Assembly: GCA_018907035.1 (NCBI GenBank) | Contig: JACCIC010000207.1 | Coordinates: 498,501-562,500 of the forward strand | Length of the DNA: 64,000 bases | DNA from: Sycobia sp. Sy_11 | Taxonomy: Eukaryota; Arthropoda; Insecta; Hymenoptera; Epichrysomallidae | Reading direction: 5' to 3' | Notes under the pieces: generated by a model | Databases searched by the model: none | The model's input: only the letters and a program-made list of their open reading frames with translations | Told to the model about the DNA's origin: nothing | Part shown: piece by piece, positions 52,406-63,890 of the stretch | Numbering within the stretch: position 1 is the first letter of the stretch | How the letters are laid out: each line of letters opens with the position of its first letter | Translations under genes and position numbers: made by a program

Positions 52406-53677
52406 TAGGTTTTCAAATATCTCCCTTCCGCATTTTGGTCTTATGAATTTAGCGGCTATGTACAAAGCGCTACAGAGCTCGTATGTGGCAATACTATACA
52501 TCATTTGAAAGGTCTTGACATAACGTAAAAACGACGCTATGCATGATTAGTTCGGATATTGCGTTCAAAAGTTATAAACGTGTAAACATGGAGTTCCCTA
52601 ACGCCGAAATTGGCGCTATTTTAAAGTTTTCCATCGTCCAAGGCAAATTAGAGAAACTTTTCATAAGATTAATGGTGTTTTGGGGGATGGCATGCTATCA
52701 CTTCGAACCGCAGAGGAATGGTTTCGACGATTCAGAGCCGGTGAAAACGACACCATCGATAAGCTAGTCGGGGGAAGACCTGTGAGGACGAATATCAATG
52801 AATCATGGAATTTATCGAGTTAGACCAGCATCTGGTGACATCTCCCAGGAGATGAGAGTTAGTTACCAAATCATTTTAAACCATCTGAAGAAGGTTGGAT
52901 ACAAAAAAAGCTTAATGTTTGGGTGCCGCATGATTTGACGCAAAAAAACCTACTGGACCAAATCGACGCCTGCGATGTGCTGCTGAAACGGAACGAACTC
53001 GACCCATTTTTGAAGCGGATGGTGCTGGCGACGAAAAATGGATCCCATATGACAATATCAAATGAAAACGGTCGTGATCCAAGGCTCGTGGACTGTCCCA
53101 AACAGCGGCCAAGCCGGGATTGACGGCCAGGAAGGTTTTGCTATGTGTTTAGTGGGACTGGAAGGGAATCATCCACTATGAGGTGCTCCCATATGACCAG
53201 ATGCTTAATTCTACCATCTACCGTGAACAACTGGGCCGCTTGAAGCAGGCTATCGATCAAAAGCGTCCACAATTGACCAAAAGGAAGGGTGCAGTGTTCC
53301 ACCATTACAACGCCAGACCACACACTTCGTTGATGACTCGTCGGAAGCTATGGGAGTTCGGATGGGAAGTTTTATCGCATCCACCATATAGCCCGGACAT
53401 AGCGCCAAGTAACTACTACCTGTTCCTGTCTATGTAGAACGCCCTTGGTGGTGTAAAGTTGCACTCAAAGGATGCTTGTGAAAAGTGGCTGTCCGAGTTC
53501 TTCGCAAGTAAGGAAAAGGAATTTCTACGAGAGTGGTATTATCAAGTTGCCGTCTAGATAGAAACAAATTATCGAACAAAACGGCGCATATTTGAAAGAA
53601 ATCCGACCACTGTAACACTGTTTATAAAGCATTAAATGAAGAACAAAAAAGCGGATGGGATATATTTGACAACCTAA
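52406..53677 (+). mobile_element. Mariner family A, full length, decayed transposase
   Basis: The left end TTAGGTTTTCAAATATCTCC follows TA (52404-52405). The right end GATATATTTGACAACCTAA is followed by TA (53678-53679). The transposase starts at ATG 52588 (MEFPNAEIGAILKFSIVQGK). Pieces follow: a GNGLATKNGSHMTISNENGR-like first catalytic region in shifted frames near 53025 (aspartate not recognisable), VFHHYNARPHTSLMTRRKLW at 53300 (second D replaced by Y) and SPDIAPSNYYLFLSM at 53390-53437 (third D replaced by N). It carries the full leader and tail used to define the MITE at 35956. Confidence 0.85.
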
Positions 53678-53679
53678 TA

Positions 53680-53989
53680 TATTATCTCCACCCCAATCAA
53701 ATAACTACTATAGAATCTCTATCCCTCTTAATTTTAAATGTAAAACAACATTTTATATTAATACATAATTATATATTAATAATGATCAATATAATAATAA
53801 TAATAATAAAATAACTCATATCCAATTTACTTGACTCTAATGTTAAATTTACATCATTGCAATTTTTCACAATATGAATACTTTTAACGGTTTCCTTTTT
53901 ACATCTAATTTTAACATCTTTTTTAAAATATTAGCAGTTTCAAAATCGAAAAAATGTAACAAAGCTACGTTGATTTATCCTGGATGTAC
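53680..53989. other. AT-rich spacer
   Basis: No recognised content apart from AATAAT runs. Confidence 0.35.
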
Positions 53990-55860
53990 CATTCGTACTT
54001 CGTAAACTATACTGATGTTCATATATTCTTTAATTTTAAATATCTACCAATTTCTCCAATGTAATAATTATCACAATGTTTACAATTTATTGTATATACT
54101 ACTCCTAATTTGAAAGATTTATCATTCTTATCTTAACACTTTGTACATATGTTTTCGTTCTTATTGCTTTTGAAATACACTTGAATATTCTGTTTTTTGA
54201 AAGTATTTCTGATTATATACTGTATGATCAACCTTTTATGTATGGTAAAACTGCGATTTTATTATTATTTTTTTACCTTTCTGTTACATTATTTATTATT
54301 TATATAAATCTGGGACGCTTTCTGAGCAATCTTTATTTCTAAAACGCCAACTGGATAATAATTATTGAATAATATTTCTCTAACAAATTTTAAATTATCT
54401 TTTCTACAATGTTTATATTATATTTTCTTTCTCTGTCAATGAACGCTTTTATAGTATCTATCTTATTTCATAATTTATAGATTGAGTTTAAATATAATAT
54501 CTTGTTTGTTGTCTATATCAATTTAATTTTACTCGGTTATTACTAAATCTAATAACATTAACGTCCAAGAAACATAATTTATTATTATTATCTATACTTC
54601 TTTTGTAATTTCAATTATATTATAGATGAAATTATAAATGTCCAATAATTTCTCTATGAAACCTTCTGTTATACTGATAAGCAAGTGATCAACTTATCTT
54701 TTATAGATTGGTTCAAATTTTAACTTGGTTAATGCAATATTCGCTAATTTTTCCAATACCAAATTACTAATGACCGGTAATGAAGTTGATCTCATTGGAG
54801 AGCCAAATCTTTTTTCATAAAAAATAATTTTAAAATAAACAATTTTATTGTTAAACCTGAATTTCTTGTTTTAATAAATTTATCTATTGTTAGTTTTCTG
54901 TATACACTAATTTTTCTCAATTTTTCTTCTATTATTTTTTAAAATAAATTTAATAGTATATCGTAAACAAAGATAGTGCATCTAGTGAAATGATTCGAAA
55001 GAATAATGTCTTCTACTCTATTATAACAACTTCAACTATCTTTAACAAAATAGTTGGTTATTCCAACTATATTAACTAATATATCCAATAAAAATCTACC
55101 AATTTTGCACGTTAGAAAATTGATTGACGATATTATTATTCTATATGTCAATTGCTCTTTATGAATATTAAAAACACCATAAGATTTAGCTACTGTGCCA
55201 TTTACATTTTTTCAATATTTAAAAATACAATCATTATTGTAACATTTTGTTTCCCATTACTCTTTAATAGTATTTTCAATTTACGCTATAGTTTATTAAT
55301 ATGAAGATTTTTAATTTTCTAATAAGTTGTGACATCCTTTTACATCATTTTAATTGTATTTATGTATTTATTGTATCTGATGCTACTGTAACATCAGATT
55401 TGTCAGCAACTTGGAATATAATTTTTGTCTTCTGTTTGAAAAAATTCTTGTTTATTTTAATTCGTGTATGATATTACCATTTAAATAATTATCCAATTTA
55501 TCCTTTTGGAAATTATTGATTATTTAGACTAATGAATTTCTACTTTCGTTTCTAAAATTATTCTTGAAGCTAATTATACTATTTTCAACGCCTGCAACGA
55601 TTTCCTGAATTTTAATATGATCTTTTGGATAAGGCTTTTCAAATTTGGCATTAGTTGACAAGATGGTGACAAATTCTTTTAATATACTCAAATTCGTTAA
55701 ATTTTTTAGCCAATTTTTATTTTAACATTGCTTGTTTGATAGTGTTTGTTCTAGCCTAGAAAAATTCTTTTAGATCATTATGTTCCATTGTTCTATATAA
55801 ATATTTTTCGATCTTCAATAAATGTCTTATTCAATAAAAGTTTAATTTCAAACTTTTGTT
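53990..55860 (-). pseudogene. Penelope-like element protein remnant, near full span
   Basis: From high to low coordinate the minus strand shows the PLE order: N-terminal FVTILSTNAKFEKPYPKDHI and VADKSDVTVASD (the ADKG-type motif) near 55390-55660; RT fingers near 55030-55200 (YRIIISSIFS-like); palm APM/SP region GSPMRSTSLPVISNLVLEKL at 54735-54800; thumb KDNLKFVREILFNNYY near 54345-54400; and the endonuclease VVYTINCKHCDNYYIGEIGR at 54040-54105, which keeps YIG and both linker cysteines. Frameshifts and stops are everywhere. No pLTR was found at either edge. Confidence 0.7.
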
Positions 55861-56190
55861 TCTGATTTTAATATAATTAATTTATGCTTAAAAAAGTAAA
55901 TATTTCTTTCTCACCTATAGATACTCTTTTCTTAAAATAATAATATAACATTAGCAATAATATAATAGACAATTAAAATACATAGCCAATTGGTTTTCCG
56001 CACGTGTCAAGACGATAAGGTGTAAGTTGGAATCTTAACATGTCTGTGAGAAAATCGATTTTTTCCGATTGTTCTGAAATTAGGAATATAACTTAAATAT
56101 AGTGTTGTACGCAAAATGGTGATTGTCAAGAGATTTGGTGGTTCTATTCGAGACATATAAGTAATTTATATTTTGGTATTTGCATCAGTA
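55861..56190. other. Spacer with weak Helitron-5'-like sequence
   Basis: TTTTCCGATTGTTCTGAAATT at 56066-56086 resembles the 5' part of the Helitron-like elements (CCGATTGTTCTGAAATTT). No other feature. Confidence 0.35.
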
Positions 56191-56199
56191 GATAAGTTA

Positions 56200-56321
56200 A
56201 GAAAGTTCTGGATCACTTCCGGTGATCGAGAACTATTCTAGCTCACACCGCTAACGTCACGCAGTCCTGAAGACAGCCTCATCTAGCGCTATATACTTTT
56301 CCCTAGCTCTCTCTCTCTCTT

Positions 56322-56374
<53 letters not shown>

Positions 56375-57177
56375 GTGTGAGAAAAAAGTATGCAATTCTC
56401 TCTCGCTTACATCGCGCGGTTTTCTGAATCACCGAAAGCGATCCAGAACTCCCATAGCTTAAAGCACGCTATTTTCTGCGGCGTGAGCAAGAGAGGATGT
56501 GCTATATACTTTTCTCTCATATAAAATAAATTTATGTCGAAACACAATTGATATTTAACTGAACTTGAAATTAAAATTGATATTTAACTTACTATGTGTG
56601 ATTAAACTATTAGTTTTTATAGTTATTCAATAAATTGTATCTATGCCATTTTAAAAACTTTTAGAACCATAACATCCTTTTTTCTTTTCTTTTTTCTCCT
56701 ATTCATACTGAAATTCATATTACGCTACTTCTCAATTGACTTTTATTTATGTTTGTTTATAATTTATTTGCTTTTATGAAAATATATAATGAATTATTTA
56801 AATCATGACAATAGTGTATCCATGAATTAGTAATGTATCAAGAGACATGTTGCGTTGTTCATATCATGAATATTGACTCATCAGCCGTAGATTTATTGAA
56901 GCAGATAATATAGAGATACCGTCAAGCTCGCCTATAAGACTCGCAATTCACAACCTGGGACTTCATGTACAATTAGAAAGGTTAGTTTCACCGAGCACAC
57001 GGAAATTTTTAGGGTGTTTTATGATAGCCTTTTAGAGTATGCACCTGTATTTAAAGTTTATTTTACTTATTTTAAAGATTTCTTTTTATTAAACTATCGT
57101 AATTACTTGTGTAACTGGAAATCCAGAACTCTTCTAGCTCACAGCGTTGACGTCAGCCTCCTCTAGCGCTATATACT

Positions 57178-57230
<53 letters not shown>

Positions 57231-57240
57231 CTGCTTATAC
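56200..57240. repeat. Duplicated module with (CT)n tracts
   Basis: Two modules share TTCTAGCTCACA, GACGTCA-type and TCTAGCGCTATATACT followed by a long CT tract: 56205-56371 and 57118-57227. A third, inverted-looking portion lies at 56375-56520. CT tracts span about 56308-56371 and 57178-57226. No coding function is evident; it could be a small non-autonomous transposon family. Confidence 0.5.
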
Positions 57241-57969
57241 AGCGTGCTGTTTTTTTAATTTCAGTCCGTTATTTTATCTCATTACGTCACATCGCCACTA
57301 GCGGTGTGTGAAAGAAAAAGCTGTACTTTTTCCGTTTTTCGAGATAGTACTTTTTTAATTATTTTTGCGCTTCTGTTTCTTCCACTTGTAGAATGATAAA
57401 TTCACAGTATTAATATCGTAAACAATAAAATTATATCTTTTTAATCTAGCTAGTTATTCTCTTTTTCTTTCACCATTGGTGAATACTTAATAGTAAGTAG
57501 TTGCATTAGGTAAATTTTCATGATTTAAAAAAAACCATGATAATTCATTTCAATCTATTTGTTTTGCGCTCTGATATAATCTGCAAGTCGTTGACAAGAA
57601 AATGTTTTTTTAAGTAAAAAGACTATAGGCTCTGAATCACCTTTGAATAGTAAAATTGTAAGCTCTTTAAGTTGATATTCATTGTCACCGTATCATATGA
57701 ACGACATACTCTATTTTGACTGAGTTTTTACAAAAAATTATATATTTTTTATTTCAATCACTTTACATCTTCTTAAAGTCTGTCCTCATAGGATGATATT
57801 GCACAATAAGGTCATGCAAAATTAAGCAATAAGTGGCGTATTTGTTAGGAAATTATTATTTTATTCAAATTCTAGATTCCATCAACTGGTGCACTTTTGA
57901 GAGACTCGTTCTGCTTTGAACAATTAATAACTATAAGTCCACATGATCTCGGAAATCTGTTTTCTTTAA
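57241..57969. other. Spacer
   Basis: No gene recognised. An ACACACCGCTAGTGGCG-type segment (minus, 57296-57312) may belong to the repeated module. Confidence 0.3.
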
Positions 57970-59536
57970 GGCAGTATTCTACTTTAGTCCCACGAAAAAA
58001 CGCTATTTTTGTGAAGTTTTTCTGAAAATACTATTGAAAATATGGATGTAGGATTTGAAATGCTTAATAAATACACTCTTGAAGTACATAAAAAAATTTT
58101 TTTTATTTATTTTATACATTTTTTATACACCTAAAGTATGGTCAAAGCCAACACCTCAAAAAGTAGGTAACGTTGTCGTGGTCGTAAAATCTTGCCGACG
58201 AATGGTCTGAAACAAAAAAATCAAATAGTTGTATGTTCAGTATGACACCAGAAACCGATCTAACTAGAATATTTTTCCTACGTGCAAAATCAACAAAATG
58301 GTAGATAAAATACGAAAGAAAAAAATGTTTTTTTCCGTCCTTTTTTGCAATAAATATATAGTTAGAATTAAAATATTAAGTTGATTTTAATCAGGACGGT
58401 TCATACAAACATATAGAATATATGCTCAAAATTTCATAATGATTGGTTCAATAGTTTTTTAGTTTTCACGACCACGGTGCTTGAAAACGCTGTTATGAGA
58501 AAAACGCGTTTAAAGTTTTTGTAAGTGAAAAATCGTAGAAAAAATTATCTTACGCTCAATTAGCGATGCCTGGGCCATACAATATGCCTTCAATTTGTTC
58601 CAGGCGAGTATTTACATCTAATTTAGCCTGCTTTTTTGAGTTCTACTCTCCTTAGAAGCCTCAGTCGAGCGACGGTACTCTCGAACGATGCGTTGTTGGT
58701 CGCGCATATTGGCGAACTGCATGGCGGTTTGGCCGATTTTCAGGCCCATAATTTCGATTATATTCAAAAGTGGGCTGAACCCTTCGTTAAAAATGCAGGC
58801 AGCAGTGAGGCATATAATTTTCACGATTTTTTTTCATTATAGACTTGCTTCGGTGCCATAGCCCAAACTGTTGAGTTAAACCACTCATTGTTATTTTGAG
58901 TGTTTCTGCCCAAACATCTCTCCAGCACTTCCGTTTTTGTTAGATGTTCGTAGATTGGTTTCAGCACCTCTTGTACGTCACTAGCAGGAGCAGAACGATG
59001 TTTATAATTTTTTAAAACGTTGTTTGCTTCGGCCTTCTTATACTTGCAGCAGCTTTTTGAATAGTACGTATGCTGTGGTTTAGTACTTCTACTGAATTTG
59101 AATTCCTTTCAATTGCAAGACTGTAGTTTTTAGGTAATTCCTTCTTTAATTTGATACTTAGATCAGCAGTCTTCACTTTTTTAATCACGATTTTTGGTTT
59201 TTTCATAACTTTCTTCGGTGCAGCTACTTTTTTCGTTTTTTTTACTCCGGCGTTCAGTCTCAGCAAAGGTATATATTTTGATGAGAATATATATATGTGT
59301 AATGATTTACAATAGGGGAACAGCTGCTGCAGCAAACAAGGCCTGGCAGATGGTTTATCTGGCGCGCGCGCTGGGCGGGACGGAATAGCGTAAGTGCGTT
59401 CGAAAGGTGAAAAAGTATAGTTAGACTACCTGAATCTTTCTAAAATTTTGAGCTAACATTCTTGAATATATTTACTTTTGAAAAATGTAAAAAAAATAAA
59501 ACATTTTTTTTCAAAGTTGTAAAGTAGAATACTTCC
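57970..59536 (-). mobile_element. MULE-type DNA transposon remnant, 1567 bp
   Basis: The ends GGCAGTATTCTACTTTA (57970-57986) and, inverted, TAAAGTAGAATACTTCC (59520-59536) match at 16 of 17 positions. No clear 9-base target duplication was seen. The interior minus strand encodes the C-terminal half of a Mutator-like (PF20700-type) transposase. It lacks the N-terminal zinc finger and the central DDE region, so it is an internally deleted copy. Confidence 0.6.
58618..59335 (-). pseudogene. Mutator-like transposase C-terminal fragment
   Basis: From 59335 down the minus strand reads a basic segment (VKKTKKVAAPKKVMKKPKIV), a coil (SLAIERNSNSVEVLNHSI), then near 58850-58990 LKPIYEHLTKTEVLERCLG and NTQNNNEWFNSTVWAMAPKQ. 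A frameshift in an A-run near 58835 leads to LTAACIFNEGFSPLLNIIEI and MGLKIGQTAMQFANMRDQQR. In arthropod Mutator-like transposases the N-E-S-F-N-x-x-W block follows the catalytic core and the IFN-x-G segment ends it; here S is W. Family role: cut-and-paste transposition. The first basic segment may be unrelated sequence fused by deletion. Confidence 0.6.
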
Positions 59537-59689
59537 TTGAAGTAGACTGAGACTCGTTGTAATAGACATTTTTAACATTTGCATACATATCATATAATTT
59601 GGCATCTTGATTTTTAGTAATATCAAGATTTAAATTTTCTTACGGATAGTATTGAGAATTTAGAAAATGTTTTATATTACTGATATGGC
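59537..59689. other. Spacer
   Basis: No recognised content. Confidence 0.3.
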
Positions 59690-60240
59690 AATGGTCAATG
59701 CAACTAGAATTTGTGTTTTATAGTCCTTTTCTATTTTGTTTGAAGTCCCAGAACGACGTGTGGCGGTTTTTCCAGTTGACTCATCGATTTTACTGACCAC
59801 ACGTACTTCGATGTAACGGCAAGGAGTGGATATTCATAGAGCTTCCAAGTATTAAAACTCATAGAGATTGTATGATCTTTTTCGAATTTCTAGTTGAAAT
59901 TTTGATATAGTTCTGCGTTGATATCAGCAATTTTATAGCAATCGTCAGCGAAATCGAAAATCATGTTCAGGCGAAGCGATCCTTCAAAATATCCTAAATT
60001 ATCGGTGATTGTACTAGAGACTCTTTCATATAGAGCCACCCTCCATTTTTTATTATTAAACATTAATTCTGATTTAAAGAAACCAACTCTTGCATAAGGC
60101 TTTTACTGCCGGTCGGTAGTATAATTACTTCTTTATCGACATAAAATTTATTGTTATTTTCATCAATATTAAGAAGCGGGTTAAACGTTGAAAGCTCAAC
60201 TAAATGAAGGAATTCAGGAACTAAACCTCTCATAATTTAT
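59690..60240 (-). pseudogene. Second virus-like jelly-roll protein remnant
   Basis: Minus strand, high to low: VELSTFNPLLNIDENNNKFY, then VIILPTGS (60110-60215), followed after a frame change by FNNKKWRVALYERVSSTITD, LGYFEGSLRLNMIFDFADD and, after a stop, ISMSFNTWKLYEYPLLAVTS with WSVKSMSQLEKPPHVVLGLQ (59705-59830). The last two segments belong to the same recurrent arthropod virus-like protein family as 38415-38790. The first resembles the start of a related structural protein. The order suggests fragments of two adjacent structural genes. At least one stop and one frameshift break it, and no ATPase or integrase is nearby. Confidence 0.5.
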
Positions 60241-61496
60241 TAAGGAAATCATCGCTGACATAGAAAGTGGTATAAATGACTGCAATACTGATATTAACGA
60301 GCAATGTTGAACCTCGTTTATGAAGGTCCTTAATAATTATTAAAAAAAAGTTTTCAAACTTATTTAAATAGTATCATTATAAATGGATACAAAACAGCCA
60401 AGAATTTCTTAAAAGAGACCATTATATAATAATAATATTATATTAATATAATAATATTATATTAAGCTTGTCTGTATTATAATAAAATTACTTAATTTAA
60501 TTCTCTGGTATTCTAAATAATATTTAGTTATTATTATAGTAATAATAATAATTCTGTAAATAATAATTAATTTAATATTTTCTCCTTGGGGGCGTTCACA
60601 TACGCTTAATCATTTATGTATTTATAATAAGATTCAGTTTCACGTATGCTTTCATATATGTGCTTTATATTAAATAATATAATAGTATCAAAAGCAAGAA
60701 TTTTATATTATTGAATTAAAATGGGTTGCTCGAAATACAGTGGCTAAATAACTTTACTCTATTCCCAGTTCATAGGCATGGGGAGCGCGGGCCATCTTCT
60801 CCAGCTGGCTGCCGCGCGGTCGTGGCTCTCTTTCGCGAAGTGCACGAGTCCCCCTCTTCTTACCCTTGGTTTAAGTTCCCAGTGCAGGTATAATTAATAC
60901 TCGTGCTCGTATTGTTTTGATTAACCCGCGTTCAACCACTAATCGAGATTATTGCCCGATTATTTTAATTTTGCACATTATTATATTTTGAAATGAAATT
61001 CTTGCGCGTATTGTATTAACTATACCGCCTGATCGTCACAGTTTAAATTATTTATAATTGTTTAAGTTACTTTATATCAAGTAATTTTATACGGTGTTTA
61101 CTTACAGTTACTTAGATATATTAGTTTTGTCCTCTGGTGTTTACTATAGATTTACAGGATCTTTCGATCTTGTGCATAATTATCCACAAAGTGCTTACCT
61201 ATTTTCTTCATTCAACAAGCATTTTTAATCCAGGTTCCTGATACATACATTCCTATGAATCTTACATGATATGTATAATATTATTTGATTCTAATTATTA
61301 TCCTATACGTCGGTGGTAGCAAAATCAGATTTTGCTAAGATAGTAGTTTAAGTTGAATTGATTTAATTGACAATGACGTTAACATAAGCGAAAGGGGCTG
61401 ATTTTACATGATACTTTTTTGTAATCTATGTACATGTTAGATGTGTTAGTATAGCTTTATGTAGCAGGATCATAATGCAGCTAGTTGTAGATGTTA
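60241..61496. other. AT-rich region with one GC island
   Basis: A GC-rich island at 60778-60880 ends in a donor-like GTGCAGGTATAATT (60881-60894). No coding exon could be assigned. Elsewhere AT-rich. Confidence 0.35.
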
Positions 61497-61526
61497 TTCT
61501 CTGTCTCTCTGCCTCTCTCTGACTGA

Positions 61527-61598
<72 letters not shown>

Positions 61599-61600
61599 GT
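61497..61600. repeat. (CT)n microsatellite
   Basis: CT dinucleotides with TG and TCTG interruptions; the pure part runs about 61537-61590. Confidence 0.9.
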
Positions 61601-61870
61601 GTCTCTTTCTCTCTAGCCTCTCTGTCACGCCGTACGCTTATTGGGTAGTTAGTTGCGACGACTCCCGTGGATCCCGCACGTTAGGGTCCATTTATAACCG
61701 ATGTGCTGCGCCCACATGGCTATCCTTACTTGCATCTTCTAGTGTATGCTGAAAACGGCCAAAAGACAATAAAGGAACATCGAACACTGCACTATTCTTT
61801 CATTCCTCCACGATCTTCCTGATCATTTCTGGCAATAGCGGGTAGAAAACTCTATTACTACACTGTTGCT
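61601..61870 (+). promoter_or_regulatory. Promoter/LTR-like block, uncertain
   Basis: TATAA at 61693-61697 and AATAAAGG at 61769-61776 lie 75 bases apart in GC-richer DNA, an arrangement seen in LTRs and in short promoter-polyA units. No primer binding site or partner LTR is visible. Confidence 0.25.
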
Positions 61871-61996
61871 ACACTGTTACTTACTGCTCACAGCTAGGCA
61901 GTTCGATCGCGTCTCTATCCTTACCTCCTGTCGTCATACTGAGAGTGGTTTGAACTCGATTTTCAAATCAAAGAAATGCTCGATATTGTCTTGTTC

Positions 61997-61999
61997 TGG

Positions 62000-62058
<59 letters not shown>
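61997..62058. repeat. (TA)n microsatellite
   Basis: Pure AT run; it adjoins the left arm of the inverted-repeat element. Confidence 0.95.
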
Positions 62059-62059
<1 letters not shown>

Positions 62060-62061
<2 letters not shown>

Positions 62062-63723
62062 ACACGGTGTCCCACATATAACAGCTTATATTAGTGGAAT
62101 GGTATTAGGAAGAAAACTTTATGTGTAAATATTAATATTTATGTAGGTCCATTTTTTCTAGTTTTTGCAGTACGGGCCCCTGTATGTGACCGACTAAGGG
62201 GTCAGAGAAGTGGATCATTGCCTGCAAGCGAGTAAAAGAAAGTCAAACGAATGGAAACGAGACGAAGTCGAGCGACCACGGCAAAGACCAGTAGTTGTCA
62301 TTGTTCCTGACCATTGTCAACGCTCGCGTAACTGCTTGTATATATGGACGCATTGATGAAACGAGCTTTACCCGTCTACGAAGAAAGATTAAGTTACCTC
62401 GTCAACATCAGTCTCTACTCATATTTTTTGTGAAGCTATACAGTTTTTTCATACAGCTATACTCATATAGTTTTTTCTTTTCTTCCATATAAAAAAATGA
62501 AGTAAATTATTATATAGGTTGAATAATTTAATGTCTGATTTTTTGAAGATTATAGACTAAAGTCCAAAATTGGACATACTATTCGCTTATTTCTTAATTT
62601 TAATTTCAATATTTTAGCATATATATCTTCAAAGTGCCAGGAACTCAGTATTCATTTACTTTCTTTTATTATTTTAATATTTAATACACTAGATCTACAT
62701 AAGAATTGTATTATATATAGGTCACCTATAGTTTTTAGTATTTGCCCAATAGCATAATCTATTGATTCCGATTCAATCATATTCTTCAGACGAATGCAAT
62801 AACTACTATCATTACAATTTAGTCAATCTAATCAATTATTTTTATATTCGTAGATATAATTGTGTTCGTTAGTTAGCAATCTATTTCGATCTCTTTTAGA
62901 AAATTCTCATTTGTTTAAAATCTTGTCTATTGCGTATTAACCAGAGGCTTATCACCTTTATGAATCATTATGTTTAGATTTTAATTTAATTTTAGCAATT
63001 ATGTTTTCATGAGGAAATATAATTTTAAAACGGAAATGCACTGAAAATATCGATGACTCGAAATTTTCGCACATCTTCATTTAAATGTTTGAAATTATGT
63101 ACATAATAACTAATATATTTTGATCTATATAACTGTTTAGTCAACTTAACAAATTAATTTAAAAAATCTTCAAATTTTAGGTTATCAGGATATCTTATCT
63201 GTATAGGACCAAAGTAAATACTTCTGTGATATTTTTTTTAGTTATTTAAAGTATTTGTCCTTCCAAATACCGGTGCTTATCAACGACGGAGGTCTACGAT
63301 GTGTTTGTAAACAAAGCAGATGTAAATTATTATAGCGGTGCTTGTGTCAATCGGGCGAGACCAGGTTTTGTACTGGGCTGATCACCAAGTTACTAGTCCT
63401 TTGCCCTAATCATTGTAGTTCTCTATTTCTATGATACTGTAATAGTGGACAATGGCCAGGAAAGTGGACAGAAAACATAACAACTTCTAGTCTTAGCTGT
63501 GTTCGTTCGACTTCCCCTCGTTTCCCTTCATTTGACCTCCTTTTTCCTTGCTCACGAACAATGAACCAATTTTCTAAGCTCTCTGAGCGCTGATTGACTC
63601 ACAAACAATAGCTGTAGTGTAAATAATTAACAATTCACCTAAATGAATATTAATATTTACACATAACTTTTCCATCCCGATACCATGCCGCTATTATATG
63701 CAGCTATCTCTAGGATACCATGT
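62060..63723. mobile_element. Unclassified element with ~270 bp terminal inverted repeats
   Basis: The left arm 62060-62335 and right arm 63440-63722 (inverted) align along their length. Outer ends are ACACGGTGTCCCA and ACATGGTATCCTA, then TTATGTGTAAATATTAATAT in both, then GGAAACGAGACGAAGTCGA versus GGAAACGAGGGGAAGTCGA, ending near CCTGACCATTGTC versus CCTGGCCATTGTC. Both ends abut TA microsatellites. The interior has no ORF and holds a SINE (63225-63418). Long arms with no protein fit a non-autonomous foldback-type or Tc1/mariner-like element. The superfamily is not determined. Confidence 0.7.
63225..63418 (-). repeat. tRNA-derived SINE, copy 3
   Basis: The minus strand begins ATGATTAGGGCAAAGGACTA (box A region altered) and continues ACTTGGTGATCAGCCCAG, CAAAACCTGGTCTCGCC, ACAAACACATCGTAGACCTC and AGCACCGGTATTTGGAAGG, ending in an A-rich tail. 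It is complete in length compared with copy 1 but has diverged pol III boxes. Confidence 0.7.
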
Positions 63724-63748
63724 ATATGTATATATATATATATATCAT
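63723..63748. repeat. (TA)n microsatellite
   Basis: Short AT run between the inverted-repeat element and the pentanucleotide satellite. Confidence 0.85.
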
Positions 63749-63890
63749 ATGCTATCATCATATCATATCATATCGTATCGTACCGTATCGTATCGTATCG
63801 TATCGTATCGTATCGTATCCTATCATATCCTACCATATCATATTATATCATATCATATCATATCATGTCATATCATATCATATCATATCA
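63749..63890 (+). repeat. (CATAT)n and (CGTAT)n pentanucleotide satellite
   Basis: CATAT units flank an inner block of CGTAT units (63770-63820), indicating local homogenisation of a C-to-G-type variant. Confidence 0.9.
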
